Shown in pieces: positions 43,634-52,032 of a stretch of 64,000 nucleotides of DNA (the stretch's first letter is position 1; each line of letters opens with the position of its first letter). The stretch lies in assembly GCA_910583995.1 (NCBI GenBank), contig CAJTYW010000007.1:47422-111421 (forward strand), in the 5' to 3' direction. The stretch is from an uncultured Christensenella sp. GTDB taxonomy: Bacteria > Bacillota > Clostridia > Christensenellales > UBA3700. The position numbers and the translations under genes are program-made. The notes under the pieces are model-generated. The model searched no databases. It saw only the letters and a program-made list of their open reading frames with translations, and was not told the origin of the DNA.

Positions 43634-44695
43634 TCAAACTACTGCAGTGTCTTTAACTTCTTTTTTCTCTTTTTCCTTTTTAGGCTTTTTAACTTTGTTT
43701 ATGTTTCTCTTATCATAGTTATCACTTGCATTTTTCATCAAGCAATACAAAGAAGGAGCTAAGAATACAGATGAGAAAGTACCAGCAATCAAACCAAACA
43801 ATACAGGCAAAGCGAACTCTCTAATTGAAGAAACACCGATAATTGCTAAAATAACAATTGCTGCCATTGTTGTGATAGTTGTCAAAATACTTCTTGACAA
43901 GGTTTGAGCGATAGATTTGTTTACTATCATATTGTTATTAACAGTCTCACCTACTGGCAAAGCATTTTGATTTTCTCTTACTCTATCAAACAATACAATT
44001 GTATTATTGATTGAGTATGCAATGATTGTAATGATAGCAGCGATAAATGAAGAGTTGATTTGTATGTGGAATAACACTGTCAAAGAAAATACTATAATTA
44101 CGTCGTGTATAAGTGCAATAACTGCAGATAGACCTGTAAATATATTTCTGAATCTAATAATGATATAACCCAAAATCAACAATGTAGAAATTAAAACAGA
44201 CAAGAAAGCTGTAATAATTAATTCTTTTTGAACACTTGGACCATTACGCTCAATTGTAATTTTATTGATATTGTTTTCGTCTAGTCTTTCATTTAATGTA
44301 GCAACAATTTCATCAGTCAATTCATTGTTTACTTCAGCATCTTTAGATAGTGAATTAAATCTTACAACCACATCAATAGTATTATTACCTGCCATTTGGT
44401 CATAGCTTATTTTAGCATTTTTTTCTGCCAAAACCTCTTCCACTACTTTTAAAACGCTATCATAATTTTTATCGGCGTCATTTGCTTTAGCATCAAACTT
44501 AGTTTGAATTGTGATAATATTACCACCTGCAAAGTCAATACCAATATTAATACCTTGAGCAGCATCTTTATTAACACCTGCATAAATACCAAAAGCAATC
44601 AAAGCAATTAAAATTATTGCTAGCGGAACGCAAACCCAGTATTTCCATTTTTCTACAATTTTCTTGCCGGCTAATGTAAAATTAATCTTTTTCAT
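43634..44695 (-). CDS. secF: Protein translocase subunit SecF
   Basis: A 353-aa membrane protein that helps SecYEG release exported proteins using the proton gradient. One N-terminal membrane segment, an extracytoplasmic domain containing GINIGIDFAGGNIITIQ, then five membrane segments with ITIIAYSINNTIVLFDRVREN (the family motif) and SILTTITTMAAIVILAIIG. The basic C-terminal tail is KKVKKPKKEKEKKE-like. The ATG overlaps the secD stop (TAATG). Confidence 0.95.
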   Translation of the reverse strand: MKKINFTLAGKKIVEKWKYWVCVPLAIILIALIAFGIYAGVNKDAAQGINIGIDFAGGNIITIQTKFDAKANDADKNYDSVLKVVEEVLAEKNAKISYDQMAGNNTIDVVVRFNSLSKDAEVNNELTDEIVATLNERLDENNINKITIERNGPSVQKELIITAFLSVLISTLLILGYIIIRFRNIFTGLSAVIALIHDVIIVFSLTVLFHIQINSSFIAAIITIIAYSINNTIVLFDRVRENQNALPVGETVNNNMIVNKSIAQTLSRSILTTITTMAAIVILAIIGVSSIREFALPVLFGLIAGTFSSVFLAPSLYCLMKNASDNYDKRNINKVKKPKKEKEKKEVKDTAVV

Positions 44696-46179
44696 TATAC
44701 ATTCACCTCCGCTTTATCAGAATTATTATTTTTGTCTGCAGCTTTTTCACTTTTTACAGGAGCTGAATTTTTATAATCGATAGTATAATCAATTTCTTTC
44801 ACATTCAAGCCATAAAGAGTTGTTGAACTATCATTGAATGCAAGGAAACACTTAATAAGCAATCTGCATACAAGCAATGCACTAACCAATGATATTACAA
44901 TACCAATAAGCAATGTAATAGCAAAGCCTTTAATTGAACTTATTGCAACAATCGCAAGAACGATAGCACCAATTAAAGTAGTTACGTTACCATCAATAAT
45001 TGCTGACAAAGAGTTTTTGAAACCTTGTGAAATACTAGCACGAATATCTCTTGCATTGTTACCACTCATTAATTCTCTTGTTCTCTCAAATATAATTACG
45101 TTAGCGTCAACTGCCATACCTATTGATAACAAGATACCTGCGATTCCTGGAAGTGTCAATTGTACCCAAGGGAAAATTGATAGTACAAACACATAAGTCA
45201 AAGCAAAGAAAATCAATGATAATGATGCTGCAACACCTAACATTCTATATCTTGCAATCATTATAACAAAGATAATCAAAAGACCAACACCACCAGCAAT
45301 CAAACCGTGATTAATAGCATTTTTACCTAGTGTTGCAGAAATTACACTTGAACTATCCATATTAAGTTTAACGCCCAAAGCACCTGACTGAATTTGAATA
45401 GCGTATTGATTTGCAGTTTCATAAGTGTAATCACCAGTAATAACTGCTTGTCCGTTTGTAATAGCACTATTAACTTGTGGTGCCATTATTGCTCTGCCGT
45501 CCAAAAAGATACCAAGGTATTTACCAGTAAGATTTGTTGTAGCTTCAGCAAACTTTTTAGTTCCGTTTCTGTTAAACTTTAACTGAATTACATACTGACC
45601 ATCTTGCATACCAACGCTTGCAGTTTGAATATCTGCACCGCTTACTAATGGCTTTGCATTTGGGTCAGCCTTAGTAATTTCGTTACCACTAACATTAGCT
45701 TCATACATAGCAAGAGTAGCTGGTTTTGCAATCAAAGCAAACAACTCGTCTGAGTCTTCTACATCTGGTACTTCAACACGAATCTTTTGATTATCGCCTG
45801 TACCATTTACAGTAACTTGAGCCTCAGTATAACCTCTGCTTGTAAGCAAATCAGTCAAACGCGAAACAGTACCTTGAACAGCACTATTAAAAGCATAATT
45901 TACTTCTTCGGTTTTTGTTGTGTCCCCTTCATATTTGTTTTTAATAAAGTCTTCTTTATCAATATCAAATACAGCGTAAACACCGCCCTTCAAATCCAAA
46001 CCAAGCTTGATATTGCCTGCGAAATTGAAATAATCGTAAACACCAAGCTCGCCATTCTCCAAAGGAACAAAGGCAAAAACTGCACCTAAAATCAAAAGAA
46101 TTGCAAAAATAACTAGAATAGCTATACTCCAGCCTTTTGAAAGTCCTTTGGATTTTAATTTAGTAGTATTTTTATTCAC
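44695..46179 (-). CDS. secD: Protein translocase subunit SecD
   Basis: A 494-aa partner of SecF. It has an N-terminal membrane segment, then LGLDLKGGVYAVFDI (the D1 motif), a P1-type extracytoplasmic domain, and a six-helix C-terminus with PGIAGILLSIGMAVDANVIIFERTRE. I start at a GTG at 46179, six bases after GGAGG. Upstream in-frame codons lack a ribosome site and would prefix unlikely charged residues. Acidic, Lys-rich end. Confidence 0.94.
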   Translation of the reverse strand: MNKNTTKLKSKGLSKGWSIAILVIFAILLILGAVFAFVPLENGELGVYDYFNFAGNIKLGLDLKGGVYAVFDIDKEDFIKNKYEGDTTKTEEVNYAFNSAVQGTVSRLTDLLTSRGYTEAQVTVNGTGDNQKIRVEVPDVEDSDELFALIAKPATLAMYEANVSGNEITKADPNAKPLVSGADIQTASVGMQDGQYVIQLKFNRNGTKKFAEATTNLTGKYLGIFLDGRAIMAPQVNSAITNGQAVITGDYTYETANQYAIQIQSGALGVKLNMDSSSVISATLGKNAINHGLIAGGVGLLIIFVIMIARYRMLGVAASLSLIFFALTYVFVLSIFPWVQLTLPGIAGILLSIGMAVDANVIIFERTRELMSGNNARDIRASISQGFKNSLSAIIDGNVTTLIGAIVLAIVAISSIKGFAITLLIGIVISLVSALLVCRLLIKCFLAFNDSSTTLYGLNVKEIDYTIDYKNSAPVKSEKAADKNNNSDKAEVNV

Positions 46180-46363
46180 GTAATGCCTCCTATCATCAAC
46201 TTTTAACTTAATTTGCTTGCACACCCTCTCTAATCAACTTTATATATTGATTTTGCAATACTATTATTATAGTCAAAGTTAAATCCTATTTTAACATAAA
46301 TTAATTATTTTTATTAAAGTTATCCATTAAAATTAAAAACAGATACTAAAACACTAATTCAAA

Positions 46364-47731
46364 TTAGTTTTCTACTACTCCTGCTTGCTCAATAGCACTT
46401 ATAGCAAGAGATAATTCAAACCTTTTTTTCATCATTTCACAGCTTATTGAATAAGGCTTGCTTAAATCACCTGCAAAATGAATGTTATTTGCCGCACAGC
46501 CGCCGCTACAATAATATTTAGCAGGACATTTTTCACATTGCGGTTTATTAGTAACAATATTTTTGGCAAACTTTTTACTAATATCCAAACAAAAGTTATT
46601 CTCAAGTACATTACCAAGTTTATACTCTGTCTCACCTGCAAATTGGTGACAAGGATATATATCGCCATAAGGAGTAATTGCAAGATATTCACAACCAGCT
46701 CCGCAGCCTGTAAGTCTTTTTTTAATACAAGGTCCGCCTTCTAAGTCAAGCATAAAATGGAAAAAGTTAAACCACTTACCATTTGCTCTAGATTCAAGAT
46801 ATTCTCTAGCCAGTTTTTCGTACTCTGCAAGAATTTGTGGCAAATGTTCTTCCTTAATTGCCATAGGACTATCTTCTTTCAAAACTACAGGTTCAACGCT
46901 TATTTGGTCAAAACCTTGGTCACGAAGATATAAAATATCGTTTACAAAATCCAAATTATAAGCAGTAAATGTACCTCTTACATAATAAGACTTATTCCCA
47001 CGCTTTTTAGCAAACTTTTTTGCAGCTTCAAGCACTATTGCTTGTGAGCCTTTGCCATTTGCTGTAAGCCTTAGTCTATCGTGTACTTTCTCTCTTCCGT
47101 CAATCGACAAAACGACATTGTACATTTCCTTATTAAGCCATTCAATGGTCTCGTCATTCAAAAGCAAACAATTGGTTGTTAAAGTAAAATTAAAAGTTTT
47201 ATCTGCTTTTTTCTCTTCTTCTCTTGCGTAAGCGACAATTTGTTTTACAATATCTAAATTCATTAATGGTTCGCCACCAAAAAAGTCAACTTCAAGATTT
47301 TTCCTTTTGCCACTATTTGCAATCAAAAAATCAATTGCCTTTTTGCCGACTTCAAATGACATATATTCCTTAAATTCAGAATGATATTTTCCGTCACCCG
47401 CAAAACAATACTTACAACGCAAATTACAATCGTGACAAATATGAAGACATAAAGCTTTGATTTCCCCAATCTGTTTATCATTTGCATAAGGATAAGCAGG
47501 GGTGTTAAAAGCACCTTGACTTGCAAGTTCGTCAAACTCTGCCTGTATTTCTAAAATCAAATTATCGGGCAAAGATTGAAACTCTTGCACTTCGTTATCT
47601 TCAAGCTTTTCATATTTGTTTTTTGCAACAAGATATGCCGCTTTGTCAACATTATGCAAACTTCCACTTTCATTATCCCACAAAAAGTGATAATCTCTGC
47701 CTTTATGATTATATTTAAAGCAATGTATCAT
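46364..47731 (-). CDS. scfB: SCIFF-peptide maturase, radical SAM/SPASM
   Basis: A 455-aa enzyme that forms Cys-to-Thr thioether cross-links in the SCIFF ranthipeptide. The radical SAM motif CHDCNLRCKYCFAGDG is near residue 95. VDFFGGEPLMN and the C-terminal SPASM region follow (CGAGCEYLAITPYGDIYPCHQF, CEKCPAKYYCSGGCAAN), the latter supplying ligands for auxiliary clusters. It begins five bases after the SCIFF stop without an obvious ribosome site, so translation is probably coupled to the peptide gene. Confidence 0.95.
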   Translation of the reverse strand: MIHCFKYNHKGRDYHFLWDNESGSLHNVDKAAYLVAKNKYEKLEDNEVQEFQSLPDNLILEIQAEFDELASQGAFNTPAYPYANDKQIGEIKALCLHICHDCNLRCKYCFAGDGKYHSEFKEYMSFEVGKKAIDFLIANSGKRKNLEVDFFGGEPLMNLDIVKQIVAYAREEEKKADKTFNFTLTTNCLLLNDETIEWLNKEMYNVVLSIDGREKVHDRLRLTANGKGSQAIVLEAAKKFAKKRGNKSYYVRGTFTAYNLDFVNDILYLRDQGFDQISVEPVVLKEDSPMAIKEEHLPQILAEYEKLAREYLESRANGKWFNFFHFMLDLEGGPCIKKRLTGCGAGCEYLAITPYGDIYPCHQFAGETEYKLGNVLENNFCLDISKKFAKNIVTNKPQCEKCPAKYYCSGGCAANNIHFAGDLSKPYSISCEMMKKRFELSLAISAIEQAGVVEN

Positions 47732-47736
47732 TTATA

Positions 47737-47910
47737 TTAAAGCAAAGGTTTTTTAGTTGTATTTACTCTTTCATCTTGGTGTCTGCAAGATTGGTTACCA
47801 ACTGTACAGCTTGTTTTGCAAGCAGATTGACAGCTTGATTGGCACTCTCCACAACCGATATGACCTGTTTTTTTCATTCCATTATTTACAATAGTATTAA
47901 TATGTTTCAT
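47737..47910 (-). CDS. scfA: SCIFF ranthipeptide precursor
   Basis: A 57-aa precursor. After a leader (MKHINTIVNNGMKKTGHI) comes the hallmark GCGECQSSCQSACKTSCTVG, with six Cys in all (residues 20, 23, 27, 31, 35, 42). SCIFF peptides are near-universal in Clostridia and are modified by the adjacent maturase. This one has a 15-residue, basic C-terminal extension after the last Cys (RHQDERVNTTKKPLL), longer than the usual ending. I start at the ATG at 47910, with GGAGGAG upstream; the five earlier codons are the ribosome site itself. Confidence 0.95.
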   Translation of the reverse strand: MKHINTIVNNGMKKTGHIGCGECQSSCQSACKTSCTVGNQSCRHQDERVNTTKKPLL

Positions 47911-47947
47911 AACATACTCCTCCATTATTTAAATTTGACATATTAGC

Positions 47948-47976
47948 ATTATAATATAAAAATAATTATAAATCAA
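47948..47976 (-). promoter_or_regulatory. SCIFF operon promoter
   Basis: On the minus strand, TTGATT (47971-47976) and TATAAT (47948-47953) have 17-bp spacing, about 37 bases ahead of the start codon. Confidence 0.78.
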
Positions 47977-48113
47977 GTGTTTTATAAAAAATAGTTAAAT
48001 GTTTACAAAAAAAATTTTTACATATTAATTGTATAGCAAGTTTTTGTCTTAATTTTTTATATGCCCCTTATTCAATCGTCTATTTTTATAAGACACATTA
48101 TATTAAAAATAAA

Positions 48114-48133
48114 AAGTGCCTTTAACAGCACTT
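48114..48133 (-). terminator. ispE terminator
   Basis: AAGTGC / GCACTT stem directly after the stop, followed on the minus strand by TTTTTATTTTT. Confidence 0.75.
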
Positions 48134-48134
48134 A

Positions 48135-48971
48135 TTAAATCTCTTTTATACCATACGGCAAGGTAGTACAAGCTTTTACAAAAGGGAAAGAGTTTTTTAG
48201 TTTATCGGCAACCAAATTTGCATCTGACATATTATCCATTACAGCAAACACACAAGCACCGCTACCACTCATACACACATAATGACAATATTTTTGCAAG
48301 GAGTGTATAACTTTTTCCATATCCGTACATAACGCCATTGTTGCAGGCTCAAGCCCGTTACCAATATACTCAAGTTCATTACCGCCATTTAAAGCATTTA
48401 AAAACTGAGTTGTGTAATCGGTAGCACAGCCAATCTCGTCAAACTTATTAAACACATCTTTTGTATTTGCAGAACATTTACCTTTTGCAACAACCAAACT
48501 ATATTCTTTATATTCAAGTTCAGTAACAAAATCACCTTTTCCGCTAGCGTTGCAAATGCCCCCCTTTAACATAAAATTGACATCTGAGCCGACTCTAGCT
48601 GCAATACTTTCTATTATCTGATTATCTACCCCAAACATTTTTTTAACGCAGTACAAAACCGCACTTGCATCAGCCGAAGAACCACCAAGTCCACCGCCAA
48701 ACGGAATACCTTTTGTTATATCAATTTTAAGTGGCGGAATGCCGTATTCCTTATGACAAATTTCAGCAACTTTAAAAGCGGTGTTACTTTCATCACTCTC
48801 TCTCATATCCATAGTAACAGCAATTTTATCCGATACGCATACTTCGACGATGTCAAAAATGCCGACAGATGCCATTATCATATTTAGCTTATGATAGCCT
48901 TTCCCAAAGTCACCCACAACATCAAGTGTTAAATTGATTTTTGCATTTACACGCACTTTCATTCTGCACAT
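48135..48971 (-). CDS. ispE: 4-(cytidine 5'-diphospho)-2-C-methyl-D-erythritol kinase
   Basis: A 278-aa GHMP kinase of the non-mevalonate isoprenoid pathway. KVRVNAKINLTLDV at the N-terminus, GIPFGGGLGGSSADASAVL (ATP-binding GHMP motif), and MSGSGACVFAVM near the end. The length is normal. The ATG at 48971 has GGAG six bases upstream; a second ATG three codons in is possible. It lies next to the SPOCS-LysM protein and veg, a common Clostridia arrangement, but has its own promoter at 48989. Confidence 0.95.
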   Translation of the reverse strand: MCRMKVRVNAKINLTLDVVGDFGKGYHKLNMIMASVGIFDIVEVCVSDKIAVTMDMRESDESNTAFKVAEICHKEYGIPPLKIDITKGIPFGGGLGGSSADASAVLYCVKKMFGVDNQIIESIAARVGSDVNFMLKGGICNASGKGDFVTELEYKEYSLVVAKGKCSANTKDVFNKFDEIGCATDYTTQFLNALNGGNELEYIGNGLEPATMALCTDMEKVIHSLQKYCHYVCMSGSGACVFAVMDNMSDANLVADKLKNSFPFVKACTTLPYGIKEI

Positions 48972-48988
48972 AACATACTCCTGAGTTT

Positions 48989-49017
48989 ATTTTATCATTT
49001 AATTATACATTAATCAA
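48989..49017 (-). promoter_or_regulatory. ispE promoter
   Basis: On the minus strand, TTGATT (49012-49017) and TAAAAT (48989-48994) have 17-bp spacing. Confidence 0.62.
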
Positions 49018-49053
49018 TAGAAATTTATAAAAAAAGCAATATAATAAGAAAAA

Positions 49054-49077
49054 ACGACAAGATTTTACCCTTGCCGT
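49054..49077 (-). terminator. Terminator of the SPOCS-LysM gene
   Basis: ACGACAAG / CTTGCCGT stem (one G-T pair), followed on the minus strand by TTTTTTCTTATT. Confidence 0.75.
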
Positions 49078-49106
49078 TTTATGTTTTTATCAAATAATAC
49101 CGATTT

Positions 49107-50621
49107 TCAGCAGTTTATTTGTTTATAATAAACAATTTTTCTGCCTGTTAAATCGCCGTCTAAGTCCGCATTTTGACTTGCGATATTTTCCATTGATGTG
49201 CCAATTGCTTTGGCAACTTCCCACAAATCATCGCCTTCCTTGCAGTTGTAAATTACTATACTAAAGTTATTACTCTTTTTAATATCTGTAACTACAACAT
49301 TTTTAACTGCACTGCAATTAATCTCGCTTGATGCTGTTACCATAATGCTTATGTTTGCCGTAATCTCAAATTCTTTGTCTCTTTTAACTTTCGCATACAA
49401 ATTATCAATTATAGCTTCAGCTAGCAATTTTTTGTTTTGTCCTTCTACTACTTCATCAAATTGCAAACTATATGGCAACTCAATCATAATACTTTGAGCG
49501 TTATTTTCCACATTCATATAAACGACATTTGCTGCAAGCACACCTTCTACTATAATTTTGCCGTCATCATAATATGTATTAACCAAAATATTACGGCTCA
49601 AACTTGTAAGAATAACTTTTGATACAGCTACCATATCGTCACCGATTGATGCACTTCCAACAATTTTATCAAACAAATTATATGTTTTGTCAAGCACTTG
49701 ATAGCAGCAATTTTCTTCCTCCATTTCAATTTCCAAATCAGCAAGGAAAGCATCTTTTACAATTTCCTTATCCATTTGACGCATACAATCAATTCTGACA
49801 TTTACAGAAATTTGCATTAAAATTACATTGTCACCTTCAAGTCCTGTTAAAACAATTTTGCAGTCAGCACTTTTTATAAGTACATTTGCTTTATCGTCAT
49901 CTAGCATACCACTACACTCAATTTCTTCAGAAAAAGGTGTGTTGAAATTCTTGCTTGTTACAATACCTTCACTCAAATAACACAAACTACCGCAGATATT
50001 ACCACTTATATAACATTTGCCGTCCATAGTCTTTACATTATTAACCATAGCAGTAACATCTTGATACAAAATCTTATCTACAGTACAACCTGTGTCAAAA
50101 CTCTCTTCCATATCAAATGTGCCGTCCACAATATTGATAAGGTTTTGCACTTTCATACTGCCCTTTTTACAAACAATACTATCTGGTATTTCGCCCATAA
50201 TCTCATTATTAGCATTAAAAATACCAAACACTTTCATATTGACAACGCTTTGAATTTTAATCATTTCACCAATAACACTGCTATCAATATCCGCAACGCC
50301 ACAAACAGCCCACAAATAATTGAAATCTTGCATATTGCAATTGTTATTTGCACCATTTATAGCTTGAGTGAAATCACACAAATAATCGAAGCTGTCAAAT
50401 TCGCCTGCCTTGTTTAAAAATACTACCTTACAATTCAAAGTAGCCATTACTTTAGCGGTGTCGCCATTCTTGTCCACCGTAGCACTTTTTACATTTGCCG
50501 AAACAGACAAAAGCTTGCTTACACCACCTTTTGCTGTCACTTCAATATTACACTCGACAGTGGCACTACCGCTACCAAATTCACGAGTATAATCGTTCAT
50601 CAAAATATCCATATTATCCAT
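49107..50621 (-). CDS. DUF3794 (SPOCS) and LysM domain protein
   Basis: A 504-aa protein with repeated beta domains of the SPOCS/DUF3794 type (for example VNMKVFGIFNANNEIMGEIPDSIVCKKGSMKVQNLINIVDGTFDMEE broken across repeats, and KIIVEGVLAANVVYMN). It ends in a LysM peptidoglycan/chitin-binding domain (IYNCKEGDDLWEVAKAIGTSMENIASQN). Related proteins are spore-coat or germination-associated, though SPOCS proteins also occur outside the coat. I start at the ATG at 50621, with GGAGGATTT upstream. Its position between veg and ispE is the usual Clostridia order, which supports a conserved role. Confidence 0.88.
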   Translation of the reverse strand: MDNMDILMNDYTREFGSGSATVECNIEVTAKGGVSKLLSVSANVKSATVDKNGDTAKVMATLNCKVVFLNKAGEFDSFDYLCDFTQAINGANNNCNMQDFNYLWAVCGVADIDSSVIGEMIKIQSVVNMKVFGIFNANNEIMGEIPDSIVCKKGSMKVQNLINIVDGTFDMEESFDTGCTVDKILYQDVTAMVNNVKTMDGKCYISGNICGSLCYLSEGIVTSKNFNTPFSEEIECSGMLDDDKANVLIKSADCKIVLTGLEGDNVILMQISVNVRIDCMRQMDKEIVKDAFLADLEIEMEEENCCYQVLDKTYNLFDKIVGSASIGDDMVAVSKVILTSLSRNILVNTYYDDGKIIVEGVLAANVVYMNVENNAQSIMIELPYSLQFDEVVEGQNKKLLAEAIIDNLYAKVKRDKEFEITANISIMVTASSEINCSAVKNVVVTDIKKSNNFSIVIYNCKEGDDLWEVAKAIGTSMENIASQNADLDGDLTGRKIVYYKQINC

Positions 50622-50688
50622 AAATCCTCCAAAATAATTAATTGACGGCACCTTTTACCTATACTAATTTATTTTAGAGAATTTCAAA

Positions 50689-50943
50689 TTATGACAAAAC
50701 ATCTTGATTTTTTTCTGCAGGGGGATAAATTTTTATTCTTTTAGTCATCAAGTCCACATAGCTGAAAGATAGCAACCTAAATTCACCATACAAAAAAGCT
50801 TCAAATGTAAATACATAAGGATATAAATCTTTTATTTTACCCGAATAGCAAACAAATCTGTTTCTACCTTCATTAACTTCTAGTCTGACATCAAGCCCTT
50901 GCAAAAGCTCTGCTCTTTTTTTAGAGATATCTAATCTGTTCAT
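50689..50943 (-). CDS. veg: Veg family protein
   Basis: An 84-aa protein matching Veg: MNRLDISKKRAELLQGLDVRLEVNEGRNRF, then SGKIKDLYPYVFTF, and FSYVDLMTKRIKIYP. Veg is a small SH3-like protein abundant in Bacillota, linked in Bacillus subtilis to biofilm gene control. The ribosome site AAGGAGTTGTT precedes the ATG. It is the first gene of the veg / SPOCS-LysM group, 67 bases from the next gene. Confidence 0.88.
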   Translation of the reverse strand: MNRLDISKKRAELLQGLDVRLEVNEGRNRFVCYSGKIKDLYPYVFTFEAFLYGEFRLLSFSYVDLMTKRIKIYPPAEKNQDVLS

Positions 50944-51136
50944 AACAACTCCTTTATATCCTTAATAAAGTTTGAGTAATAATAAGGATATTATAAAATG
51001 GTTATGCCCAAAATTGCAGTTTTTACACAAATAATCATTCAAAAATCGATATTAAAAAGCGAATTTTCTACATTTTACTTTTTAAATCTACTTTAACCAA
51101 CAAAAAAGTAAATAGCAATATCTTAACATATAAAAA

Positions 51137-51160
51137 AATCAAGGTCATAAACCTTGATTT
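51137..51160 (-). terminator. Terminator of the acidic zinc-ribbon gene
   Basis: AAATCAAGGT / ACCTTGATTT stem, followed on the minus strand by TTTTTTT. Confidence 0.85.
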
Positions 51161-51181
51161 TATTTTATTTAAAATTAATCT

Positions 51182-51712
51182 TTATAGCAAATCATTATCG
51201 ACATCAAATTCGTCTTCTTCCTCGTCTTCTTCGTCAAAGTCGTCCAAATCACCAAGTTGCTCAACTTCTTCAAAATCTTTTTCAAGCTCATCTTCAATAT
51301 AGTCTTCTTCGCCTTCTTCATCAAACTCTTCTTCAGTTTCCTTTCCGTCAAAGTCTTCGTCTATATCAATAAAGTCTGCCTCATTACCAAAGCTGTCATT
51401 ATCGTCAAAGGAGTCAATATCGTCATCTGCCCATTCTTGTTCTTCCATTTCTGAAAGTGATGTAAGCTCGTCATCTTCTTCAATATCAGACTTACTATCA
51501 TCCCAATTACCTTGCATTTTTTGCAAACAAGCCAGACAATACTTTTCACCCGGTTCTACATAATTTTGCTTACATTTAGGACAAACCATTTCTTCTTCGT
51601 CATCGATATTTGTATCAATTCCTTTAAGTTCAGCCTTACAAACTTCGCAATAATCCTCTTCTTCTAAAATATAATTCAATTCACATCTAGGACATTTTTT
51701 GTATCTTGGCAT
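51182..51712 (-). CDS. Double zinc-ribbon protein with long acidic tail
   Basis: A 176-aa protein. Two zinc ribbons occupy the first 65 residues: CPRCELNY...CEVC and CPKCKQNY...CLAC. The remaining about 105 residues are almost pure Asp/Glu with scattered Phe, Leu and Ser (EEFDEEGEEDYIEDELEKDF). The layout recalls acidic RNA-polymerase-associated or nucleic-acid-mimic proteins, but no family is recognised. It is monocistronic, with its own promoter and terminator. Confidence 0.8.
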   Translation of the reverse strand: MPRYKKCPRCELNYILEEEDYCEVCKAELKGIDTNIDDEEEMVCPKCKQNYVEPGEKYCLACLQKMQGNWDDSKSDIEEDDELTSLSEMEEQEWADDDIDSFDDNDSFGNEADFIDIDEDFDGKETEEEFDEEGEEDYIEDELEKDFEEVEQLGDLDDFDEEDEEEDEFDVDNDLL

Positions 51713-51748
51713 ACTAACCCCCTCTCGTTTTATACTTCATTGCAATAT

Positions 51749-51775
51749 ATTATATCACTTATACGCAAATGTCAA
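51749..51775 (-). promoter_or_regulatory. Promoter of the acidic zinc-ribbon gene
   Basis: On the minus strand, TTGACA (51770-51775) is followed by TATAAT at 15-bp spacing (51749-51754), or TAATAT at 17. Confidence 0.62.
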
Positions 51776-51964
51776 TACTTTTTTATAAAAAAATTTCAAA
51801 AATTTGTTATTTTTATAATATTCCTTAATTTACAATTATAATTATAGCTATATTTTTATGTTACTTCACTTTATATATATTTATTCATTAATAATTAATG
51901 ACTTTGTTTAGCAAAAAATTGTCTATAAATTTTATAATTTATTCTATTTAAAATTAGATTAACA

Positions 51965-51992
51965 AATAAGGCAAAACAACTTTTGCCTTATT
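51965..51992 (-). terminator. Terminator of beta-helix surface gene; rest of the 51713-52032 gap
   Basis: A 12-bp stem AATAAGGCAAAA / TTTTGCCTTATT, followed on the minus strand by TTTGTT. The remainder of the 320-base gap (about 51780-51960) is AT-rich with nothing recognised. Confidence 0.75.
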
Positions 51993-52032
51993 TTGATAAT
52001 TTTAATATTTAAATAATTTCAAATCAAAGTTT

